A stretch of 39,654 bases of DNA from Clostridium sp. UBA1056 (GTDB lineage: Bacteria; Bacillota; Clostridia; Clostridiales; Clostridiaceae), in contig DCDL01000065.1 of NCBI GenBank assembly GCA_002316385.1, positions 57,450 to 97,103 of the forward strand, given 5' to 3'. The notes beneath the pieces were generated by a model that was not told the DNA's origin, ran no database searches, and saw only the letters and a list, made by a program, of their open reading frames with translations. The translations under genes and the position numbers were made by a program. Positions 23,758 to 31,074 of the stretch are shown here, in pieces. Numbering within the stretch: the first letter of the stretch is position 1; each line of letters opens with the position of its first letter.

Positions 23758-25233
23758 ATGAAAGAAAGAGAAGCAATAATAGAAACAGGCTTGAATTTGG
23801 AAAATAGTTATGCTGATCTTCCAAAAATATTTTTTAATACACAAAGTCCAAGTCATGTACCTTCACCTAAATTGGTTGTGCTGAATTATCCGTTAATAAC
23901 ATCTTTAGGATTAAATGCCCAGGCACTACAAAGTACTGATGGAGTAGATATACTTGCAGGAAACAAGATTCCAGAAGGTGCTGTACCTATTGCTCAAGCA
24001 TACGCAGGACATCAATTTGGTCATTTTACAGTGTTAGGTGATGGGAGAGCTGTACTTATAGGTGAACACATTACTCCACTAGGTGAGAGATTCGATATCC
24101 AGCTTAAGGGTTCAGGTAGAACTCCATATTCACGAGGAGGCGATGGAAAAGCAGCACTAGGTCCAATGCTAAGAGAATACATTATAAGTGAAGCAATGAA
24201 CGCACTTGGCATTGCTACCACACGTAGTCTGGCTGTGGTTACAACAGGTGAGTCAATAATAAGGGAAACAGAGCTGCCTGGTGCAATACTGACTCGTATA
24301 GCTGCTAGCCATATACGTGTTGGTACATTTCAATACGTTTCAAAGTGGGGTACAGTTGAAGAACTTAGGGCTTTAGCTGATTATACTTTGCAAAGACATT
24401 TTCAAGAAACAGATAATAAAGAAAATGGCTATCTTTTTTTGCTTCGGGAAGTGATCAAGAAGCAGGCTGAACTTATTGCAAAATGGCAACTGGTTGGTTT
24501 TATTCATGGGGTAATGAATACTGATAATATGGCAATTAGTGGAGAAACAATTGATTATGGTCCTTGCGCTTTCATGGATGCCTATGACCCTTCCACTGTA
24601 TTTAGTTCCATTGATATTCATGGTAGATATGCTTATGGTAATCAACCTAATATTGCTGCATGGAATCTTGCAAGATTTGCTGAGACTCTGTTACCATTGC
24701 TGCATATTAATCAGAATGAGGCTCTCAAGCTGGCACAGAATGAGATTTCAAACTTTTCTAATTTGTATAAGTACAATTGGCTTTCTGGAATGAGGACAAA
24801 ACTTGGTATATTTAATGAAGAGTTAGAGGATGAATATCTAATTGAAGATCTTCTAAATATGATGCAGAAGTATGGTGCAGATTATACAAACACTTTCCGT
24901 GCATTAACTAGTGACAAGATAGAGGACATTGTACTATTTGGTAAAGAGGAATTTGATAAGTGGTATAAATTATGGCAGGAGAGACTAACAAGACAAGAGG
25001 AATCAGAAGTTTCATCAAAGCAGCTTATGCAAAGGAGTAATCCAGCAGTAATTCCACGTAACCATAGAGTAGAAGAAGCACTAGAAGCTGCAGTAAAGCA
25101 AGGAGATTATAATGTAATGGAGCGACTTTTAGATGCTCTTTCAAGACCATATGATTACTCTAAAGAACAGGATTATTATTCTACATTGCCTGAACCATCA
25201 GCTTGTCCGTACCGAACTTATTGCGGAACCTAA
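23758..25233 (+). CDS. selO: SelO-type protein adenylyltransferase (YdiU/UPF0061 family)
   Basis: 491 residues, full length. Conserved blocks of the SelO pseudokinase family are all present: YAGHQFGHF, LGDGRA, DIQLKGSGRTPYSRGGDGKAALGP, REYIISEAM, HGVMNTDNMAI, DYGPCAFMDAYDP and YGNQPNIAAWNLARFAE. Family members bind ATP upside down and transfer AMP to Ser/Thr/Tyr of target proteins, linked to redox stress. The chain ends in YRTYCGT, with a Cys third from the end, the position of selenocysteine in vertebrate SelO, preceded by ACPYRTYC. This looks like the normal bacterial Cys form. AAGGAG lies 6 bases upstream. No operon partner is visible. Confidence 0.94.
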   Translation: MKEREAIIETGLNLENSYADLPKIFFNTQSPSHVPSPKLVVLNYPLITSLGLNAQALQSTDGVDILAGNKIPEGAVPIAQAYAGHQFGHFTVLGDGRAVLIGEHITPLGERFDIQLKGSGRTPYSRGGDGKAALGPMLREYIISEAMNALGIATTRSLAVVTTGESIIRETELPGAILTRIAASHIRVGTFQYVSKWGTVEELRALADYTLQRHFQETDNKENGYLFLLREVIKKQAELIAKWQLVGFIHGVMNTDNMAISGETIDYGPCAFMDAYDPSTVFSSIDIHGRYAYGNQPNIAAWNLARFAETLLPLLHINQNEALKLAQNEISNFSNLYKYNWLSGMRTKLGIFNEELEDEYLIEDLLNMMQKYGADYTNTFRALTSDKIEDIVLFGKEEFDKWYKLWQERLTRQEESEVSSKQLMQRSNPAVIPRNHRVEEALEAAVKQGDYNVMERLLDALSRPYDYSKEQDYYSTLPEPSACPYRTYCGT

Positions 25234-25296
25234 TGCAAAAGGGCCTTCGTAAAATAAACTAATCTAAATAAATTTATCTAATATTGTTTTAAGTTA

Positions 25297-25325
25297 TTTA
25301 CAATTTATTATAAGAATGCTAATAT
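25297..25325 (+). promoter_or_regulatory. Promoter of the thrS T-box leader
   Basis: TTTACA (25297-25302), a 17-base spacer and TAATAT (25320-25325), with the same -10 as the aspS leader promoter. Between the selO stop and this promoter the only feature is a half-terminator-like GGGCCTTCGTAAAATA. Confidence 0.65.
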
Positions 25326-25383
25326 AAGTTTTAAATATAACTAAGTACACAAGGTACTTTTAAATTAAATATAAAGTAAGCTA

Positions 25384-25626
25384 AGAAAGGGAAGAGTATT
25401 ATAGAATACAGTTTTCAGAGAGGGAATGTCATCGGCTGTGAGCATTCCTAAATATGGCTATAAGAAAACTACCCTAGAGCTATGGTTTATTAGCTATAAA
25501 TTAGTGAAATGCCATCGGTGAATGTCGTTAAAGTTTTAAAGAAGAATTGAATTAATTTAATTCAATTTGGGTGGAATCACGGATATTATACATTCGTCCC
25601 AAGCTTGGGATGGGTGTTTTTTTATA
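25384..25626 (+). promoter_or_regulatory. T-box riboswitch (Thr, ACC specifier) upstream of thrS
   Basis: Stem I starts AAAGGGAAGAGTATTATAG. GTTTTC pairs with GAAAAC, leaving the specifier region TACCC with ACC at 25471-25473. The GGGAATG...CATTCCT arm closes around the distal loop. The T-box bulge reads GGGTGGAATCACGG (25569-25582), a diverged form of GGGTGGAACCGCGG. The terminator is a 12-bp stem with wobbles (CATTCGTCCCAA with TTGGGATGGGTG, 25591-25616) followed by T8. It induces thrS when tRNA(Thr) is uncharged. Confidence 0.92.
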
Positions 25627-25667
25627 TCAAAAAATAAAGAAATCTTTAAAGAAGGAGGTAATAATTT

Positions 25668-27575
25668 ATGAAAACAGTAAAGCTTAATGATGGGTCAATA
25701 AGAGAAATTCAAGACAATTTTAGTGTTCAGGACCTAGCAAAATCCATTAGTAAAAACTTGGCTAAATCAGTGATAGTGGGGGAAATAAATGGAACCTTAG
25801 TTGATTTAAGTTATAAGCTAAAGGATCATGATGAGGTAAATATTTTAACCTATGATGATGAAAGAGCAGCTGAAGTTATTAGACATTCTACTTCACATAT
25901 TATGGCTCAAGCAGTTAAAAGAATCTATAAAGATACTAAGCTTGCCATAGGACCATCTATAGAAAATGGATTTTATTATGATTTTGATATGGAAAATTCA
26001 TTGAGTGATGAAGATTTAGAAAACATATCAGTAGAAATGAACAAAATAATAAGTGAAGATTTAAAGTTTGAAAGAATTGATGTCTCAAGAGAAGAAGCAA
26101 TAAAGCTTATGGAGGAAATAGAAGAGACCTACAAAGTGGAACTAATAAATAATTTACCTGAAGGAGAAAAGATTTCTTTATATAAACAAGGTAATCATAT
26201 TGATCTTTGTAGGGGACCTCATGTACCTTCTACAAAATATATAAAAGCATTTAAGTTAATAAGGGTAGCTGGAGCATACTGGAGAGGTAATGAGAAAAAC
26301 AAGATGCTACAAAGAGTATATGGTGTAGCCTTTGCTAATAAAAGCTTATTAGAAGCTTATTTGCATAATTTAGAGGAAGCTAAAAAGAGAGATCATAGAA
26401 AGCTAGGTAAGGAATTGAAATTATTTACTTTTGCTGAAGAGGGACCAGGATTTCCATTTTTCTTACCTAAAGGAGTTATTCTTAAAAATATTTTAATTGA
26501 TTTTTGGAGAGAACTACATCTAGCAGCAGGATATTCTGAAATTGAAACTCCAATAATGCTTAATAAAAGATTATGGGAAACTTCAGGTCACTGGTATCAT
26601 TACAGAGAAAATATGTACATTTCTAATATTGATGAAGAGGAATTTGCATTGAAGCCAATGAATTGTCCAGGAGGAATGTTAGTATATAAATCAGAAGCTC
26701 ATTCATATAGAGATTTTCCAATGAGAGTAGGTGAACTTGGAAGAGTGCATAGACATGAACTTTCAGGAGTGCTACATGGGTTGATGAGAGTTAGGGCATT
26801 TACTCAGGATGATGCCCATATATTTATGTTGCCAAGTCAAATTAAATCAGAAATAAAGGGAGTAATAGAACTTATAGATAAGGTTTATTCAAGATTTGGA
26901 TTTAAATATAATCTTGAACTTTCTACAAGGCCAGATGATTCTATGGGAAGTGATGAGGAATGGGCTGTTGCAGAAAACTCCTTAAAGGGTGCATTAGATG
27001 AGTTAAATTTAGATTATAAAATAAATGAAGGTAACGGGGCCTTTTATGGGCCTAAAATAGACTTTCACCTTGAAGACAGCATAGGTAGAAGTTGGCAATG
27101 TGGAACAATTCAATTAGACCTTCAATTGCCTCAAAGATTTGAATTAGACTATATTGGAAATGATGGGGAGAAACATAGACCAATAGTTATTCATAGAGTA
27201 ATATTTGGAAGCATAGAAAGATTCATTGGAATACTAATTGAGCATTTCGCTGGTAAATTTCCAACATGGCTTTCTCCAGTACAAGTAAAAATATTGCCTA
27301 TATCTAATAAGTTTAAGGATTATTCTGAGAAAGTTAAAAGGCGATTAAGTACAAATGGAATAAGAGTTGAACTTGATTATAGAGATGAAAAGATAGGATA
27401 TAAAATTAGAGAGGCTAGAAATGAAAGAGTTCCATATATTATTGTTATTGGAGAAAAAGAAGAGAAGGATAATAAAATTTCATTGCGTAGTCGAAGAAGC
27501 GGAGATGAAGGAATATTAGATTTAGATAGCCTTATAGAGAGAATTAGCGTAGAGGTTAAAAACAAAGAATTATAG
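25668..27575 (+). CDS. thrS: Threonyl-tRNA synthetase
   Basis: 635 residues, the usual bacterial length. Domain order: TGS (about 1-62), the editing domain with HxxxH (His73, His77) and the CRGPHV zinc-like Cys/His pair, the class II core with RELHLAAGYSEIETP (motif 1), FRVGELGRVHRHELSGVLHGLMRVRAFTQDD-type motif 2 region, MNCPGG zinc-site Cys, HRVIFGSIERFIGILIEH (motif 3), and the C-terminal anticodon domain. It attaches Thr to tRNA(Thr) and clears mischarged Ser. All key residues appear intact. AAGGAGGT precedes the ATG, and transcription is controlled by the T-box. Confidence 0.97.
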   Translation: MKTVKLNDGSIREIQDNFSVQDLAKSISKNLAKSVIVGEINGTLVDLSYKLKDHDEVNILTYDDERAAEVIRHSTSHIMAQAVKRIYKDTKLAIGPSIENGFYYDFDMENSLSDEDLENISVEMNKIISEDLKFERIDVSREEAIKLMEEIEETYKVELINNLPEGEKISLYKQGNHIDLCRGPHVPSTKYIKAFKLIRVAGAYWRGNEKNKMLQRVYGVAFANKSLLEAYLHNLEEAKKRDHRKLGKELKLFTFAEEGPGFPFFLPKGVILKNILIDFWRELHLAAGYSEIETPIMLNKRLWETSGHWYHYRENMYISNIDEEEFALKPMNCPGGMLVYKSEAHSYRDFPMRVGELGRVHRHELSGVLHGLMRVRAFTQDDAHIFMLPSQIKSEIKGVIELIDKVYSRFGFKYNLELSTRPDDSMGSDEEWAVAENSLKGALDELNLDYKINEGNGAFYGPKIDFHLEDSIGRSWQCGTIQLDLQLPQRFELDYIGNDGEKHRPIVIHRVIFGSIERFIGILIEHFAGKFPTWLSPVQVKILPISNKFKDYSEKVKRRLSTNGIRVELDYRDEKIGYKIREARNERVPYIIVIGEKEEKDNKISLRSRRSGDEGILDLDSLIERISVEVKNKEL

Positions 27576-27669
27576 AAGTATACATTAATATTTGATGAGT
27601 TAATTCTTATATGGATGTTTTAGAGGATAAGTTATTAATTATGTAGAAAAGAATAGTTCATGAAGTGAA

Positions 27670-27708
27670 AATAAGGTCTTAAGTGTAAAACTTAAGACCT
27701 TATTTTTA
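27670..27708 (+). terminator. Intrinsic terminator after thrS
   Basis: AATAAGGTCTTAAG (27670-27683) and CTTAAGACCTTATT (27691-27704) are perfect complements with a 7-base loop, followed by TTTA. The remainder of 27576-27892 contains AT-rich sequence, probably the promoter of the AraC-type gene, and no other gene. Confidence 0.85.
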
Positions 27709-27892
27709 TATATTTAATATCTATTTACATTTGGTTCTAGCAGTTATATAAAGACATTGCTATTTTGAGTCATTTTGGAATATTAAATATTTCTATAGGC
27801 AAAGCTTATCTTAGATATAAGTAAAAATTGTATAATAATATTATTATAATTATAATGCAGTAAGAATAAATTATTATGAAGGGGTGGAATGA

Positions 27893-28735
27893 ATGAAAGA
27901 GTTATCAGAGCTATTTAAACCCATAACTAATAATGTATTAAATAAATCAGATACCTATAGAGAAATTGAACCCTGTGATGTTTTAAAGCCATATATAAGA
28001 TGTTTTTGGGGGAGTCCTGTGCCTTATAGAAATAAGGAACTAACTACAGGGGGTGATAGAAGTAATATTGTGATTCCAGACTGTTGTATGGATATAATTT
28101 TTGATATAGATTATAGCAGTAATAAAGTAAATAACCTATTTTGTAATTTAAATGATTCTCCTTTTTATACAGAAGAGGCTAAAACCTCAGCATTGACTTC
28201 TACTTTTGGTATCCGCTTTAATTTTTGGACTGCACATTTGTTTACAGATAACCAGTTACCTAAAAGGTGTAATGAGTTTGCAAGTGTAGACCAATATTTT
28301 ATAAGTTTAAGAAAAGACATTGAAGATATAATTATACATTATCCCAAAATTGAGAAAAGAATATATTACATAGAAAAATTATTGATTAGAAAATTATTCA
28401 GTAAGAACTTTAACAATAATAATTTATTAAATGGGATATATTATATCCTAAAATCTAAAGGGGTAACTACTATATCTGAGATTAGTGATTATACTTCTAT
28501 TAGCTCCAGACAATTGGAGCGTATCTTTAGAGAATACATTGGAATAACTCCTAAAAAGTGCTGTAGTTTAGTTAGGTATCAAAATATATGGAAAGACTTA
28601 GCTCTTAACAGAAATTTTAACCTTAATAATATTACTTATAGTTATGGTTATTGTGACCAAGCTCATATGATAAATGACTTTAAAAAATATCATGAGAACA
28701 CTCCTATGAAAGCTATAAAAGATTTAAATAAATAG
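27893..28735 (+). CDS. AraC-family transcriptional regulator (DUF6597 sensor half)
   Basis: 280 residues. The N-terminal half (about 20-150) resembles the DUF6597 region seen in AraC relatives, with LKPYIRCFWGSPVP, IVIPDCCMDIIF and FGIRFNFWTAHLF. The C-terminal two helix-turn-helix motifs are clear: TISEISDYTSISSRQLERIFREYIG and NNITYSYGYCDQAHMINDFKKY, then the HENTPMKA end. GGGGTGG precedes the ATG. It lies 77 bases upstream of the toroid-protein gene on the same strand and may control it. The inducer is unknown. Confidence 0.9.
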   Translation: MKELSELFKPITNNVLNKSDTYREIEPCDVLKPYIRCFWGSPVPYRNKELTTGGDRSNIVIPDCCMDIIFDIDYSSNKVNNLFCNLNDSPFYTEEAKTSALTSTFGIRFNFWTAHLFTDNQLPKRCNEFASVDQYFISLRKDIEDIIIHYPKIEKRIYYIEKLLIRKLFSKNFNNNNLLNGIYYILKSKGVTTISEISDYTSISSRQLERIFREYIGITPKKCCSLVRYQNIWKDLALNRNFNLNNITYSYGYCDQAHMINDFKKYHENTPMKAIKDLNK

Positions 28736-28812
28736 AATGTCGCATTTTTACAATACTAAAGGTACTTAATGTATTAACATTAAGTTATGAAATAAAATTT
28801 GTGAGGTGTACT

Positions 28813-29727
28813 ATGGAAAAGTTAAAGGTAAGTCAATTAAAGAATATAGAGAATCATATATTTAACAATGCTAGAGATATTGAAAAAGTAAAATGGAATT
28901 ATCTTTTTAATAATGGAAGCAAAGAGTCTATAGTATCGGAGCTAATTAAATATCAAAACGAAGATGGTGGCTTTGGAAAGGGATTAGAGGCGGATATGTT
29001 ATTACCATCATCAACAAGTATAGCATCTACTGAGGCTATTTTTATTGCATATGATTATGAGCTTAATTGTGAAGAGTCATGGTTTAAAAATTTATTAAAT
29101 TATTTTGAGAAAACCATTGAAGATACACCATCATTTTGGGAGAAGGTTCCAAAGGCAGTAGAAAATTTTTCGCATGCACCATGGTGGATATATGCTCCAG
29201 ATACAAAATTTACGCCTAATCCTTGTGCTGTGGTTGCTTCAGCTTTTATTAAGTATGGAAATGATAAACAAAGGGAGTTAGGAAATAAAATTGCAGCTAG
29301 ATGTATAGAGTTTTTAAATAGTAATGAAGAATGTTCTGACCATGATTGTTATTGTCTACAAAGATTATTCATAGTTTTAAAGGAACTAAATTCAAATTTA
29401 ATTAATGATGTAACTATTAGGTCCATGGAAAGAAGAATAGTAGAGTGCCTTTGTACCGATGAAAATAAGTGGACAGAGTATGTACCACAACCTTTAGATT
29501 TAGCAACTTCACCATATTCACAGTGGTATAAGCTAGTTGAACCTTTTGTAGAAAAAAACTTTTCATTTTGGCTTAATACCTTGAAGGAAGAAGGATATTG
29601 GCAACCTAATTTTTCATGGGGAGTGGATAGTGAAGTAGCTAGAAGGGTTACAGAAATTTGGAGCTGCTACATATCTGTGAAAAGAGTAAGAATTTTTAAA
29701 GCTTTTGGGCTAATAAATCTATATTAG
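28813..29727 (+). CDS. Alpha/alpha-toroid (prenyltransferase/terpene-cyclase-like) protein
   Basis: 304 residues. The segment YQNEDGGFGKGLEAD matches the QW/prenyltransferase-type repeat, and the helical pattern with NPCAVVASAFI and a late EGYWQPNFSWG segment fits an alpha/alpha barrel. The catalytic DxDD of hopene cyclases is not evident, so I would not call it a cyclase. Related proteins occur in Clostridium and Bacillus as hypothetical genes. The start is ATG behind GAGGTG (28803-28808); a GTG at 28801 would include that site. It may be controlled by the preceding AraC-type regulator. Function unknown. Confidence 0.8.
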   Translation: MEKLKVSQLKNIENHIFNNARDIEKVKWNYLFNNGSKESIVSELIKYQNEDGGFGKGLEADMLLPSSTSIASTEAIFIAYDYELNCEESWFKNLLNYFEKTIEDTPSFWEKVPKAVENFSHAPWWIYAPDTKFTPNPCAVVASAFIKYGNDKQRELGNKIAARCIEFLNSNEECSDHDCYCLQRLFIVLKELNSNLINDVTIRSMERRIVECLCTDENKWTEYVPQPLDLATSPYSQWYKLVEPFVEKNFSFWLNTLKEEGYWQPNFSWGVDSEVARRVTEIWSCYISVKRVRIFKAFGLINLY

Positions 29728-29748
29728 ATTTTAAATTAATAGGTAAAT

Positions 29749-29800
29749 AAATCGCGATTTTAATTGTGGTGTCTCGTCTCCACAATTGAAATCCACGAGA
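29749..29800 (+). ncRNA. Palindrome plus hairpin with a possible loop pseudoknot
   Basis: AAATCGCGATTT (29749-29760) is a perfect palindrome. GATTTTAATTGTGG (29756-29769) pairs with CCACAATTGAAATC (29780-29793), 14 bp with one wobble. The 10-base loop holds TCTCGT (29772-29777), the exact complement of ACGAGA (29795-29800) just 3' of the stem, which would form an H-type pseudoknot directly before the terminator at 29801. I do not recognise it as a known riboswitch. Confidence 0.5.
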
Positions 29801-29838
29801 ACCATATTGATGAAATAGTCAATGTGGTTTTTGTTTTA
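29801..29838 (+). terminator. Intrinsic terminator after the toroid-protein gene
   Basis: ACCATATTGA (29801-29810) pairs with TCAATGTGGT (29819-29828) with one wobble, followed by TTTTTGTTTT. Confidence 0.8.
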
Positions 29839-29870
29839 TAATAAAATGTGTAATAAAGGAGTGTTATGTT

Positions 29871-29924
29871 ATGCGTAATAAATCAAAAATTGTTATAGTA
29901 TTAGGCTCCAAGCAAAAACTGTAA
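29871..29924 (+). pseudogene. Short broken reading frame with intact start region
   Basis: AAAGGAG (29855-29861) is followed by an ATG at 29871 and the frame MRNKSKIVIVLGSKQKL, which stops after 17 codons. The frame ends inside the inverted-repeat element that begins at 29904, as if a gene start had been cut off there. The peptide is too short to assign. Confidence 0.3.
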
Positions 29925-29954
29925 GACATTACAAATAAATTTTTGTTTGGAGCC
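29904..29954. repeat. 51-base inverted-repeat element
   Basis: GGCTCCAAGCAAAAA (29904-29918) and TTTTTGTTTGGAGCC (29940-29954) are complementary apart from one G-T pair. A second small stem, TGTAA/TTACA, lies in the 21-base loop. It has no T-run on the plus strand and is flanked by gene remains, so it could be a miniature mobile element or an insertion-sequence end. Confidence 0.5.
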
Positions 29955-30000
29955 GTAATCAAAGCTTATATAAGGCTTAAATGTTCTGATATTATCATCT

Positions 30001-30445
30001 ATGATAGAGAAAAAATATATTACTGGGAAAGAAAAATCATTAAGACTACAACAAGCTGAGTCAATATATGATAATTTACAAGAAGAAGATAAGGATAATG
30101 CGATGAATTTTCATAAGATGTTTGAGCTAGTAGAAAATGTTGAAGTGGATATGCTATTAAAACATGAAGATGTATTTGATTGGTGCGGAGGGATAGAGAT
30201 AAATGTAACCTTTGGCTATGAAGACAAGGATAGGAAAGTATTAACTAATATTAAATTAACTATTAATGCTGGGCAAACTGTTGCATTAGTTGGATCATCA
30301 GGAACAGGAAAATCTACATTATGCAGTCTTTTACCAAGATTTTATGATGTGGAAAAAGGAGATATAAAAATAGATAAGTTGAGTTTATTATTTTTTAAAA
30401 TTTGAGAATGGCATTATTGTTCAATTTACTCAATTACTAGAGTAA
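30001..30445 (+). pseudogene. Remains of an ABC exporter ATPase with its middle deleted
   Basis: From about residue 36 the frame reads FHKMFELVENVE then INVTFGYEDKDRKVLTNIKLTINAGQTVALVGSSGTGKSTLCSLLPRFYDVEKGDIKID. This is the linker, A-loop Tyr and Walker A of an MsbA/BmrA-type exporter. The frame then stops at 30405. In the next frame, 30404-30445 encodes ENGIIVQFTQLLE and a stop, the usual tail of the same ATPase family. Everything between them (Q-loop, LSGGQ signature, Walker B) is missing, as is the membrane domain upstream. The first ~35 residues do not fit an exporter. It is a decayed gene, not a functional transporter. Confidence 0.8.
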
Positions 30446-30524
30446 TAATTAAAGTGAAAATGAAACCTTAATTGAAATTAGCATATAATATTTTAATATT
30501 ATTATAAAAAATAATTCAAACTAT

Positions 30525-30553
30525 TTGACAAAATATATAAATATATGTATTAT
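30525..30553 (+). promoter_or_regulatory. Promoter P1 driving the cobalamin riboswitch
   Basis: TTGACA (30525-30530), a 17-base spacer and TATTAT (30548-30553). Transcription should start near 30560, just ahead of the riboswitch. Confidence 0.85.
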
Positions 30554-30569
30554 ATAGATGTAAAATTAC

Positions 30570-30790
30570 ATATTGTGTTTTATGGTTGCATATGCAATAA
30601 AAGGGAATGAGGTTAGAATCCTCAACAGCCCCCGCTACTGTAATAGCTACGAAACTCTTTAAAAGTCACTATGAAAATAATTCATGGGAAGGCAAGGAGA
30701 ATTAGGTTTGAAGCTATAAGTCAGGAGACCTACCATAAAATAAAGTTTGCAATTTCGGTGGGAAATTAAAGCGGCAAAGATTATTAATAG
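30570..30790 (+). promoter_or_regulatory. Cobalamin (adenosylcobalamin-type) riboswitch
   Basis: All hallmark blocks are present in order: AAAGGGAATGAGGTTAGAAT, CCTCAACAGCCCCCGCTACT with GTAAT (30618-30644), AAGTCACT (30663-30670), ATGGGAAGG (30684-30692) and the B12 box ATAAGTCAGGAGACCTACC (30716-30734). It senses B12 coenzyme and shuts off downstream transcription when B12 is plentiful. It is the 5' leader of the metallophore operon that begins at 31075. Confidence 0.96.
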
Positions 30791-30796
30791 ATATCA

Positions 30797-30871
30797 AATG
30801 TATATTTTAGTATACGTTTTTTATTCTGTGTGTATGTGTGCTTAAAGTCCTAGAAATAGGACTTTTTTTTA
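30797..30871 (+). terminator. Two successive terminators of the riboswitch expression platform
   Basis: First: AATGTATA (30797-30804) with TATACGTT (30811-30818) and T6. Second: AAAGTCCTA (30844-30852) with TAGGACTTT (30857-30865) and T8. The second is the stronger. Which one is the riboswitch-controlled terminator cannot be settled by eye. Confidence 0.8.
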
Positions 30872-30916
30872 TTTTCACTATTTATATATTATTTATACAT
30901 TTTTACCAATTCTGCA

Positions 30917-30972
30917 TTGATAATGAATTTCAAGTGTGATACTATGTTTTGCATGATTGATATTCATTATCA
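30917..30972 (+). promoter_or_regulatory. Promoter P2 overlapped by two Fur-box-like sites
   Basis: TTGATA (30917-30922), a 17-base spacer and TACTAT (30940-30945) form a good promoter downstream of the riboswitch terminators. TGATAATGAATTTCA (30918-30932) overlaps the -35 and TGATATTCATTATCA (30958-30972) lies just past the start point. Against the 7-1-7 Fur consensus TGATAATnATTATCA the second differs at one base. The outer arms TGATAATGAAT and ATTCATTATCA are also perfect inverted repeats. An iron-loaded Fur dimer at both sites would block P2. Confidence 0.75.
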
Positions 30973-31074
30973 TTGGCAGGATAATAAATTAAAATAGAAG
31001 TAAAGAAGGAGGTGACTAAATATTCTTGTATGAAAATCAAATTATATTATTGAAAATAAGAGGAGTGATTTTTT

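Noticed and set aside
23758..25233. Selenocysteine-containing SelO
   Set aside because: The codon at the relevant position is TGC (Cys) and the stop is TAA, so no UGA recoding is needed.
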